Positions 43,235-53,289 of a stretch of DNA of 64,000 bases are shown here, in pieces. Position 1 is the stretch's first letter. Each line of letters opens with the position of its first letter. The notes beneath the pieces are model-generated. The model had not been told where the DNA came from. It searched no databases and saw nothing but the letters and a program-made list of their open reading frames with translations. This DNA is from Closterium sp. Naga37s-1 (lineage: Eukaryota; Streptophyta; Zygnematophyceae; Desmidiales; Closteriaceae). The stretch is taken from positions 2,827,501 through 2,891,500 of the forward strand of contig CANJKZ010000820.1 in assembly GCA_947471745.1 (NCBI GenBank). The letters are read 5' to 3'. The position numbers were made by a program, and so were the translations under genes.

Positions 43235-45178
43235 TCATTCCTGGACGTGCTGAGGGCTAACTCGCTTGACTACTCCGGTGAGGTTGGAGCAGTGCTGGTA
43301 CTGCTGACGTGGCAGTCGTTTGGTGAGGAAGTCGGCTGCCATCTTGGTAGTGAGGCAGTACGTGAGGTCAACCTTGCCTTGGTTAATTTCGTCCTTGACA
43401 AAGAAATATCGATGCGCGATGTGCTTCGTTTGGATGACGAACCCTGACTTGTGCTTCGTTAATGGCGCTTCTGTTATCGAAGTGAAGGCAAAAGGTGGGC
43501 AAAGTTGGGATTTTTGCCTTGTGCAGCAGCTCTTGCAGATAAACTCCTTTGCGAACTGCAGCTCTCGCGACGATATACTCTGCTTCAGCTGACGGTAGGG
43601 CAACCAGTTCCTGCTTTTGCGAATTCCAGGAGATTGGGCCTATTGGCTCTAGGCGAAAAACGAAGCCGATTCGTGACCGTCGATCAGCAAGGTCAGCGGC
43701 GTGATCTGCATCTACGTAGCCGGTGAGGTTGAAGGAAGTTTTTGTCAACGTGTAGTAGAGCCCGATGTCAGGCGTGGAGACGAAGTACTGTAGGGCGCAC
43801 TCCAGGTCCAACTGATTCTCACCTACTAGCTTGCGATGTATGATAAGTCGGGTCGACATGTGACAGAGGTGAACAGCAGGCACCCCAGTTGCTGCTGGTA
43901 CAGTTGGAGTCTTGCGAGCGACAGAGGTTTGTTGTCCGGTTTGTAGTTGGCGCTGGGAGTGCGGTAGGCAATTGAGAGTGGTGCGGGCAAAATTTTGAAG
44001 CACTCTCTCAACTTCTCTGCGTTTTTGGAAGCTGACAAATGAATTTCTTCTTGCGCGTAGGTGAAGTTCAGGCCCAGGAACAATGTGACGTTGTGGTTGA
44101 TGGTGATGTCAACGCGCTGCGCCAGGTCTTCCTCGAACTGATTCAGGAGCTTGTTGCAGGTCTTGGTGTACAGCAGGTCGTCGATGTAAACTGTCAGGAG
44201 GATGTAGTCGCCGTTGAAGTGGAGGAAATACATTCCCGGGTCGTGCGGCAGTTGCCTGAAGCCGATCTCAAGAAGTATCTTGTGCAGGTGCTCCTGCTGG
44301 AGTCGCGGCGCTTGCTTGATCCCGTAAAGGGACCTTTTCAGCTGACAGACCCTTGGGTCTCCTTCCTCGTAGGTGTGCGCCTGTTCCACGAAAATGGTCG
44401 CATCGACCAGCGTGTATAAAAGCGCACTCTTGACGTCGAACTGCCGAAGTGGTAGGTGCTTAGCTGTAGCGATTGTGAGAAGAATTCGCACAGAGGTATG
44501 GGGGCGAAGGTTTTATCGAACTCGATGACGTGGCATTGGTCGTACCCAGCGTGCCTTGAAGCGCTTGATAGTTTCGTCAGCGGTGGTCTTAAGACGAAAT
44601 ACCCACTTTCCGCTTAGCACCCTCCTCCCCTTCACTTCTGCACGATCGACCAGGACCCATGTGTCGCGCGACTCAAGTACTTTTCGCTCCGCATCCATAG
44701 TTGCACGCCACTCCTTGGCGTATGGGCCCGTGAGGGCCTGGCGCAGGTTCTTAGGCTCGGCGATGCACGGAGCGGTAGTGATGGCGGTGTGTAGGCCGAT
44801 GAGTTGAAGGCTTGTGATATTAGCCGCACCTTCGGCTTCCTGAGTAGTTACTTCAACCATGTCGTCGTCGTAGCTTTCATGTACAAGCGTCAGGTTGCTC
44901 GAGGAGTCATGACGACATGATGGTCCTGGCGCGGGAGCGTCGGTGTCGTCATTATCGTCGTCGTCATCTCACGGACGAGGAGGTACGCCGGGATGTTCAT
45001 CGGCGCGGTCGCGGTCGACGGCTGCTACAGCTGCCTCATCTTCTAACGAGGCAAAACTTTGGCCATTGTTGGCGTAAGCTTGAGCGACGTTTCTACGCTG
45101 GTCCTCGATCCACTGGTCCAAGGTGAGTCGTTAGTAGAAGAGGATATCTCGCACATGTACAATCTTGTTGGTTTCGAG
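43235..45178 (-). pseudogene. Element G reverse transcriptase-RNase H and left linker
   Basis: Minus strand. RT has WVFRLKTTADETIKRFKARW (about 44570-44640), RQFDVKSALLYTLVDATIFV, SLYGIKQAPRLQQEHLHKIL and VYIDDLLYT near 44170-44200. RNase H has DADHAADLADRRSRIGFVFR, SAEAEYIVARAAVRKGVYL and KMAADFLTKRLPRQQYQH. Related to element E. Interrupted. Confidence 0.85.
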
Positions 45179-45421
45179 TGTCGCGATATATAAATTATAT
45201 ATGTTTATAACTGCCTGTAGCATTAGCTTTAGTGTAGTTATACAAACCTGGTTGGTGGTGCCCTTCTTGTTTGTTTGCTATATGTACCTTTGGTCCTATA
45301 GTGAACACAATCATTCTCGACATTCCTCCTTGGCACAACTCCCTCGAACCCGCTTGGCCTAGGCTACTAAGCCTAGGCCCTTAGTAAACCCCGGTTCCTA
45401 GACTAAGATCGTATCGTAACA
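45179..45421 (+). repeat. Element H 5' LTR, with perfect hairpin
   Basis: 243 bp. Contains the perfect inverted repeat GGCCTAGGCT / AGCCTAGGCC (45356-45365 and 45370-45379) with a 4-nt loop, repeated in the 3' LTR near 48069-48092. Confidence 0.93.
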
Positions 45422-46350
45422 TGGTATCGAGCTACTAAGATCCTACTCCTAGGTCAATGGGCCCACCACCAGCTGTCGCTATGACGCGCCCTTTCGATCA
45501 GGTCGTTGCGCAGCCCGTTACGCGCATCGCTGGCCCGTCGCTCGCCCGTCGCCCCACCGGCTCGACGTCCTGCTGCTGCTACTCTAGCGACGACGAGCTG
45601 CGCGAGGGCACTCGTCGCGCCCCACCGTTACGCCCCCCCCCAGTTCACCTGCGGACCCGCGAGCAAGAGAGACAACGGATCCGCGGACCCGCCTTCAGCG
45701 AGCGAGCCAGCGGACCCGCGAACCCGCCTTCAGCAAGCCCGTCGACGGACCCGCCGACAGGCTCGTCACAGGGCCCGCCGACGGACCCGCCGTCGGACCC
45801 GCCAACAAGCCCGCCTGCGACCTGCCACCCGCACCCGCGCGACCCGTTCCTGCCCCGCTTGCATCTGCCGCGCCCGCTACTGCCGTTTCGTCACGTACCC
45901 ATTGCCCCACCAGTTCCCGCTGCCTCTCCCGTTCCCGCCGCCCCACCCGGAACCCGATGCCCCACCTGTACCCGGCCACCTGCCCGTCTCCCCCCCCCGT
46001 CGCAACTGTTCGCGTGTGCAGCGTCGGTCGCTGTGGGTGGGAGAGGGAGGAGGGGAAGGGATTGGCGGCCCAACCGACGCGCCAGCCAGCTCGCACCCCG
46101 CCCGTCTCCCGTACGCCACCCGCATCTGCACGACCCGTCCCTGCCCCACCTGCATCTGCCGCGTCAGCAACTGCCGTTTCGCCCCGTACCCGCAATGTCC
46201 CTGCCCCTCCCCGTCCCTCCCTGGTCGCGCCTTCCCCCTCTACCGCGCCTGCCTATGCCGTGTTGGGCGGTGGTGGGTGTGGAGGACAGTGGGGGCGGCG
46301 GCGGCGGGAATGGCGGGAGTGGCGGGAGTGGCGGGGTTGGCGACTCATGT

Positions 46351-46370
46351 GGGGGGGGGGGGGGGGGGGG
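46351..46370 (+). repeat. Homopolymer of 20 G in element H
   Basis: Uninterrupted G run within a GGCGGGAGT-rich stretch. Length may be inexact. Confidence 0.8.
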
Positions 46371-46789
46371 AGGCGTGGGGGAAAGGGGTGGTGGGCGGCT
46401 GTCAGCAGTGAACTCCAGCGCAAGCACCAGAACTGCCGCCAGCGCCTACCGCCTGTCCGTCTTCCCTTCCCCCCCCTCCCCGTCGCCTTCCCTACCGCGA
46501 CTGCAGCTGTTGGGGGGGGGAGTGACATGGAGGGGGTGATCAAACTGCAGCAACTGTCGCCACGCCTCCTCCTCTCTCTCTCTGCCGCTGCTGCTGCTGT
46601 GGGGGGGAGGTTCAGGGGGTGTGGGTGGATGTTCCAGCTGCAGCAACTGCCACCACTCCTCCTCTTGTTATCCCCCCGCCCCGTGTCTCCCGTGCTGCTA
46701 CCCCGTCGTTCCCATGCTCCCGTGCTCCCGTGCTCCCGTGCGTCCTGTGCTGCCCCGTGCCAGTCCGTTCCAGTCTGTGCCCCACCCGT

Positions 46790-47445
46790 GCTGTCCGTAC
46801 CTGGTTGTGCTCCACCCGTTTCACCCGTGCTGTCCGTACCTGATTGTGCCCCACCCGTTACACCCGTGCTGTCCGTACCCAGTCGTGCCCCACCCGTTTC
46901 ACCCGTTCTGCCCGTGTTGCCCCGTTCAGCCCGTGTCCTGCGCCGTTCTGCCCGTGCTGCCTGTTCTGCCCATGCTGCCCCGTTGTGCCCGTGTTGCCCC
47001 GTTCTGCCCGTGTCCTGCCCGTGTTCTGCCCGTGATCCTGCCCGTGATTCTGCCCGTGCTTCTGCCCGTACTGCTGCCCGTGATTGTGCCCGTGATTATA
47101 CCCGTGTGCTGCCCGTATTTTGCCCATGTTCTGCTCGTGATCCTGACCGTGATTCTGCCCGTGATTCTGCCTGTGATCCTGCCCGTGTTGCTGCCCGTTC
47201 CCGTGCCATACTGGCCGTGCCCACCCGCGTCTCCCGTTGCTGCCCGTGTTCTACCCGCGCCCAGTGTCGCCCGTGCTGCCCGTACCAGTCTGCCCAACCC
47301 GTGCTGTCCGTACCCGGTTGTGCCCCACTCGTTTCACACGTGCTGTCCGTACCCGGTTGTGCCCCACCCGTTTCACCCGTGCTGTCTGTACCCGGTTGTG
47401 CCCGACCCGTTTCACCCGTGCTGTCCGTACCCGGTTGAGTTCCAA
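46790..47445 (+). repeat. Minisatellite in element H interior
   Basis: Units of about 42-45 bp around CACCCGTGCTGTCCGTACCC plus GGTTGTGCCCCACCCGTTTC. About 3 units at 46790-46910 and 4 at 47290-47440, with shorter CCCGTG.TTCTGCCCGTGAT-type repeats between. Explains the overlapping open frames in several phases. Confidence 0.75.
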
Positions 47446-47891
47446 GGGGGCAGGCCGCCGTGTGAAGATCCGTGCAGGGATTACTATGGGTGGGCAGGGG
47501 CTGGAGTAAGGAAGGGGGGGAGGGGGTGCGGTTCCAGGAGGCGACTGACATGAGTGGTGAGGTTAAAGGGGGGTGGTTAATTGGGGGTGGGGATGTGGGG
47601 GTTTGTAAGCGGGGACGCCGCGGCCACCCCCCCACCTCCTCTCCTCATCCCCCACTCAACTCCCCCCCCTTCGTAAAAGGGGGTTAGTAAGAGGGGACGC
47701 TGCGGCCACCCCCCCACCTCCTCTCCTCATCCCTCACTCACCTCCTTCATTCTTATCTCCCCACCTCTCCTCTCTCTCTCTCTTGCCTCCTCCTCCTCAC
47801 TTACCTCTCTGCCGTCTCCCACTGCACCTGCTATACCACTTCAGGGGGTGTGACTTTCTCTCGCTATGTGCTGCAGGCAGTTAAGGGGGTG

Positions 47892-48134
47892 TGTCGCGAT
47901 TTATAAATTATATATGTTTATAACTGCCTGTAGCATTAGCTTTAGTGTAGTTATACAAACCTGGTTGGTGGTGCACCTCTTGCTTGTTTGCTATATGTAC
48001 CTTTGGTCCTATAGTGAACACAATCATTCTCGACATTCCTCCTTGGCACAACTCCCTCGAACCCGCTTGGCCTAGGCTACTAAGCCTAGGCCCTTAGTAA
48101 ACCCCGGTTCCTAGACTAAGATCGTATCATAACA
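47892..48134 (+). repeat. Element H 3' LTR
   Basis: 243 bp, about 98% like 45179-45421. Followed by TCGAG. Confidence 0.93.
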
Positions 48135-49340
48135 TCGAGGTCCAGGATCGGCCAGTCCTTGTACTCATAGTTAAGTCCCAGGTGGACTCCCCAGCCCGTG
48201 CGGTCAGAGAACTTGCCGACGGTAGCAGATGTTGGCCTGTACTGCACCATGCACCCCCAGATCCTCAGCATGGTGGTGTCCCCCCTAGTCCCAGTCCACT
48301 TCATGTGCGGTGAAAGGTCCCCCCTGTTCGCCGTGGTAGATAGAAGGTTGTGGAGCCGTTCGGTGTGGTTCATGGCGTATGGCCAATACTTCTTGGGGAG
48401 GACCGACTGATTGTGCGGACCTTTGTCATGAGGGTGCGGTTGACCCGCTCGGCGATGCCTTGCTGCTGGTGAGCGTAGGGGAATGTTTGCAGTTCGTTGC
48501 CACGAAATTCCTAGGCGCCATCTGTCTGTCCGATTCCCGTTGCGCCTGAGCCAGCTAGATGCGAAAGACTTCTGGAGCTTTGGAGCGAAGGCCAATGTTG
48601 GCAACCCAGACGTAACGTGAGTACTCGTCGATGAAGGTGAGAGTGTTATTTCCATCATTTACTCCCACATGGTTGATCACGATGAAGTCTCTTTAGACCT
48701 TCTGCAACTTCTTGTAGCGGTTGGTGCTCAGCTCCTTTGAGGGATAGGCCTGGTGCGTGAGGGCAGTTGTGGGGTAGACGGTGCATGTTTGTGGCTGTGT
48801 GGTGCTTCGTGGTTCCGTGCCGTCAGGGCGTAGTAGTGCTCATGGCTGGAAAACCTTAGCTGTGAGGCAGTTGTTGAATGTCTGGCGTGGGGGGTGGCAG
48901 TCTAGGGGTGCGCAGGTATCGTGCGTGATATGCGGTTGCCTCTGCTTCTGTATCGTGAGGGATGCAGAACACGGGTCCTTCTTCTTCTCCTGGTTTTGCT
49001 TCGTTTTCCTCCTCAGCTTCTGATTCTGCTGCTGTTTCTCCTTCTACAGGTGCGGTTGTCAGATAAAGCGCGAGGAAGTTGCAGTCAAGGATGGTGTTGA
49101 GCGGAGTAGTTGTGCCTCCGATTAAGTGGGTGAAGGGGTCTGGGCGCGAGAGTGGTCTATAAGCGTGACGCGGGGGAGTCTCGGGGATGCTCCCGTGTTC
49201 ATTTTTTTACCAAGTGGACTCTCAGATCTGGGATGAACGGGGTGGTGATGGCAAGTTGCGCGGAGGTCGCCCGAGGGGAACTACAACCTTCGGTGGTGTC
49301 TGCTCGGCGGTCGCTTCTCTCTCTGCCTCCTCTAGTTCTT
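48135..49340 (-). pseudogene. Element G integrase and upstream region
   Basis: Minus strand. Integrase C-terminal signatures are HNQSVLPKKYWPYAMNHTERLH (broken up), LRIWGCMVQYRP and DRTGWGVHLGLNYEYKDW (48140-48420). The core TFIDEY-like block is near 48620-48650. Right of about 48700 the sequence is too degenerate to assign. Confidence 0.65.
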
Positions 49341-49349
49341 CTCGAGTGA

Positions 49350-50470
49350 GCTCTCCTTCAGTCACACCCCATGCTCCGACGTTGTCCCATCCTCCTCCGC
49401 CTGTGCCTCCTTCGCCGGTGCCTCCTCCAGTGCCCCAGCCGCTCATGGTGCCAGAGGCCCCTGTTGCTGATCCCCATGTTGCTCCAGTGTAATCTTCTCC
49501 CCAGCCTGCAGATTCTTCGTCCCATCCTGCTGCGATCCTCTCCTAATGTAGGCGCTCTCTCTTCTCTTGCTTTGCCTTCTCCTCTTCTTCCTTGACGATG
49601 CGTTCTTCTGGTGCGCCAGGGTCCTTCCATTCCTTGTAAACTTGGCGATGGACTGCGCGGGTGTAGAGGAGTGGCCAATTCTCTTCATCATAAGTCCCCT
49701 TTGATCCTCCTTCCAAGATCCATTGAAGGCAAGCAGTGGCGTAGCCGGGCTCGAGCACTTCCCCTTTTTGTGTGGCGAAGAAACTATGGGAAGTTGTTGT
49801 GAGCTCCATATCTGTCATGCCTTCCGTTGGTGCTGCAGCGCTTTCCGCCTCCTGGATTGACGCTAGATCTCGCTCGACCTCTTCGGTGCGGCTTGCTGTG
49901 GGCGTACAGCAGCTGGAGCAATGACCACCAGGCCCAAGCTGGTGCAAATTGATCTCGCGTAGGTGAGGACTGCGCCTGATCCATGGTCTGCCATCAGGAT
50001 GGTTCCACGAATCTTCGGGCTTGAAGGTGAAGTCCAGAGGAATGAGGTAAACGAGCTCGTCCAAGGTGGCTCTGCAGTCAGGTAGGTCAAAGCCGAGCAC
50101 GTAAACACCGTTGATGGATCTGCTCTATCTGTAGGAGGATCTCTAGCTCAGAACTCCTTGTATAAAAATATTTGCCGTTGAATGCGGTAGTTGTCTTGAT
50201 CTTGGAAACACAGAGAAAACGTGCTTGCGCAGAGTTGATGACTTCATTGCTTGGACGGAGGGCTGTTGGTGTTGATGTTTTTGTGTCGAGAGAGAAGGTG
50301 TGCGGGGCGGTATCGCAGCCGTTTTCGGCCAGTTGAGCATATTGTGCTGGTTGCGAGGAGGTTCCCGCGTCGCCTTTCTACAATGCTTGGAGGTCTTTCT
50401 CCATAGTTGATAGTCGTTGAAACAGCTGCTCGAGTGCAGCAGTACTGATCGTAGTTGTCGCCTCATTTGT
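49350..50470 (-). pseudogene. Element G gag-like region
   Basis: Minus-strand open stretches. 50100-49543 encodes GFDLPDCRATLDELVYLIPL and, after about 120 residues, ENWPLLYTRAVHRQVYKEWK with a charged Lys/Glu tail. N-terminal part from about 50470. By position between primer site and protease this should be gag. No zinc knuckle was found, and I do not recognise the central domain from any other copia gag, so a captured host segment is possible. Confidence 0.45.
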
Positions 50471-50626
50471 TGCAGTCGGGTTGGGTTGACCTTCAGCCGT
50501 TATATTTATTTGCTCCCGGATCCTCCGGCCATCTTGGACTTGGAGCATGTGCCGCTCGCCAGATCTTGGTTCGGCGAATCTTACGGGTGTAGAGCTGCGA
50601 AGAATCCGTGAGTTGCTCTCAAACCA

Positions 50627-51022
50627 TGTTACAATCCTAAGCAGGACTTAGCCAGGGATCGGCTCAGGGTTGTACGCAGGTAATATTGAGCGGAATTGTG
50701 TACCTCAGATCAGAGTCAATGTAAAATGACTGAGATAATAAGAGCATGCATACATGGAGTTTATACAGGAATACAGGGGAATACGAAAAGACCTAGACTA
50801 ACCATGTACTCTGTGGGGTACATTCCCATATTCTAGCGAAGTTCAAACTGTGCGGCGCGGGAACCTGTTTCAAACATGTTCCCGCACTTAGAATGTTTAT
50901 GCTCGCATCGGTCTTGTTCTGACGGTTGCTGGTGTCGCTTCGACTCTTCTGACTCCTCGACTTCGTACTCGATAGAGTCGGCTCCTGTAGCGTACAGGAA
51001 TGCCTAGTTTTATATCGTAACT
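50627..51022 (-). repeat. Element G 5' LTR
   Basis: 396 bp, homologous to 42822-43227. The primer site is adjacent on its left. Confidence 0.85.
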
Positions 51023-51027
51023 GCTGG

Positions 51028-51750
51028 CATGGGTGCATGGGTGCATGGGTGCATGTTCAGAGTTTATCCAACCACTTCTCTTAAACTCCATACACCTTCC
51101 ATCCTTCACCCACACCTACATGTCATGCATGTGCGGAGATAAATACTATAACGGGAGCTAGACTACGGGGAAGACACAGACGTAGGAGTGATCATAGCGT
51201 TCCTTGCGTGTTTGCTTGTGTTCTCTCTACGCACACATTCACGGGGGAAATTGGCAAGATTTTCACTAGCAAAAGTGAACAAGGCAATGCAACATTGAGT
51301 ACATCGGATGCTAGCAAGCATGCAGGTCGACTGCCAGCACAGTGTGGTCGACCGCGGTCCAGCACGACAAGGTCGACCGCGCTCCAGCAGTGCAAAGTGG
51401 TGACCTGCCAACGTTACAAGTCGACGGCATGCCAACGCTGCAGCAAGGTGGCTGCACAGCGTTGCACCCGCAGGACAGCAGCCCACCCGCTTTGCAAGTG
51501 CTTGCAGTTAATTTGCGTGCTCTGCCCCGTCACGAACACAGCGTAGACACCAAGCCGACCACGTGTTCACGACTGCACCTGATCCGCCACGTCGACCTCG
51601 GGATACCATCCCTGAGGTCGGCTTTGCCAAAACCGCCCGGGCGACTGTCGCGCACCTCCACGGAGCCTCGTCGCCAGGTTACTTGGTCGACCGGGCAACC
51701 ACCAAGTCGGCGTTGACTTGTGTGGCCGATGTTGACCAACTGCGGTATTC
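51028..51750. other. Minisatellite remnant and unrecognised sequence
   Basis: 51028-51060 is the right piece of the GCATGGGT minisatellite. From 51140 to 51750 the sequence is GC-balanced, with recurrent GGTCGAC / TCGACC motifs and overlapping open frames on the plus strand (51208-51546 and 51342-51716) that encode nothing I recognise (CQRYKSTACQRCSKVAAQRC is cysteine-rich by composition). Could be an eroded host exon or an unknown repeat. Confidence 0.35.
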
Positions 51751-51789
51751 CTGTGTCTCCCGGGTGCAACAAAGCGAGCAAGGATGCTG

Positions 51790-52948
51790 AAACGGTATGC
51801 GAGGTCAGGTCGTGTGCACGTCATCAGGTACATGAGCTAGCCCACAAGCTCTGGATACGGACCACTCAGCTCTATAGACTCGTCTGAAGGTGGAGCCGAG
51901 AGTGAGAGGCTCGTAGGCAGAGGAGTGGGCTGTGGCAAGAAGAACCAAAAGCCGAAGCGCTGAATGAGCTGCTGCACCATGTGTGACCGAGTCAGTGAGA
52001 TGGTACGCCTTGCTCTGTCCCGAGTGATCTGCAAGCCAAGATAGTTGTGTAGCTCACCCAAGTCAGTGCAAGTGTGTCTCTTCTGCAGCTCCGCCTTCAC
52101 AAGGGCTAAAGCCTCGTTGTCCGCAGTACCAAAGACCAAGTCGTCGACATACACGATGATGTAGAATGGTGGCAGAGAAGTGTCGATGCGCACAAACAGT
52201 GACGGGTCAGCAATCGAAGGAGCAAACTGAAGAGCTGCAAGCGCCATCCTCAGTGTGTCAGCGAGGCGCTTGGCGGAGTCTGTAGACTGGTCACCGAAAG
52301 CTCCAATGGGTACCACCCAGGAAACAACCCAGTGAAACTAGGTGGACGGTGCAGCCAAATCTCCTTGTGAAGGCTTCCCTGCAGGAAGGCCGTGGAGAAG
52401 TCAAGCGAGTGGAGCTCGTAGTCACGTTGTGCTGCAACGTTTAGTAACACCCGAAGAGTAGTCATCATCGGGGTGGGGGAGAAGGTCTAGAAGAATTCGA
52501 CCACCAGTCGCAGACTGAAGCCTCGTGCAACGTAACGCGCCTTGAAGACACGCGGAGAACCCGGGGCCGCTTCACCCTGAAAATCCACATGCCATCGACT
52601 ATGTTCGCCCTAGGAGCGGGAAATGCGTCGACGTAGGTGCCTGTGGACTTCCAGGATGCCATATCTGCGTTCATGGATGTCTGCCACTGAGAGGAGTTTC
52701 GACCCGTGATTGCCTCTGCGTAAGAGCGCGGGTCAGGATGTCTAGTGCATCCGGGTCTCCCTCAGGGGCAAGTAGCATGGCAGCGAAATGAGGTACAGCA
52801 GCCGCAAGACACTCGAGCTCAAACTGCATGTCCTCAAGGACATCCGTGCCAAGAGCACACTCACCCCCGACGGATGGAGGACAGTCAAACTCAGACTCAG
52901 TATCAAGACTCGCGACGTAGTCGAGACGAAACGCAACAGCAAAGTCAA
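51790..52948 (-). pseudogene. Element I reverse transcriptase remnants
   Basis: Minus strand. MWIFRVKRPR, HSLDFSTAFLQGSLHKEIWL, VYVDDLVFGTADNEALALVK (about 52110-52160) and CTRPDLAYRFSILARFVAPG at the left end. Copia RT without the RNase H part. Confidence 0.82.
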
Positions 52949-53289
52949 CGAGCTCAGTGTCTAAGGCAGACGCAATAGCAGACTCAAAAGTAGGGTTAGT
53001 GACAAGTGTGGCTAGAGCACGCGTGTTAGTAGGACTAGCAGCACGAGTAAGGTGACAGTGGAAGTTGCCATAATAGGATCAACCAAGGGGGTTGGTGTGA
53101 CCTCAGACGCACCTGAGGGAGCAGGACGCAAAGGGGGATGGGGGTCTACCGGGGGTTAACATAGAACCAGGAAGAGGAGCGGCGGGGGGATAGGAGAAGA
53201 CATGTGGGGGAGGAGACGGTAGTAGCAAACTGACTCGTCAAAGGTGACGTCATAAGAGGACAGGACACGACGCGTGGCTAGGTGGTAGA

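Larger units (their letters stand above)
45179..48134 (+). mobile_element. Element H: non-autonomous LTR element (2956 bp, LARD-like)
   Basis: LTRs of 243 bp (45179-45421 and 47892-48134) start TGTCGCGAT and end TAACA, about five differences (2%). Perfect duplication TCGAG at 45174-45178 and 48135-48139. Primer site TGGTATCGAGC at 45422. A purine run AAGGGGGTG precedes the 3' LTR. The interior shows no protease, integrase or RT motif; its long proline/alanine/cysteine-rich frames come from GC-rich repeats. It therefore depends on another element, and its LTR is unlike those of A-G. Both of its duplication copies are inside element G. Confidence 0.92.
42822..51022 (-). mobile_element. Element G: second-lineage Ty1/copia, minus strand, carrying element H
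   Basis: LTRs of about 396-406 bp (42822-43227 and 50627-51022), homologous but clearly diverged (roughly 10-15% by eye), so old. Near-duplication GGTGG / GCTGG at the ends. Minus-strand parts: primer site TGGTTTGAGAGC (50615-50626), gag (about 50470-49350), a poorly resolved central part, integrase (48660-48140), element H at 45179-48134, linker, RT (44860-43830), RNase H (43830-43235). Broken many times. Same lineage as E by RNase H sequence. Confidence 0.85.

Noticed and set aside
45457-47635. Several 300-490-residue proline/cysteine-rich frames in element H
   Set aside because: They overlap in multiple frames over minisatellite DNA and show no domain; judged repeat artefacts.
51208-51716. 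Cysteine-rich host protein
   Set aside because: Overlapping frames in two phases, no ordered cysteine pattern, no similarity recalled; insufficient for a gene call.
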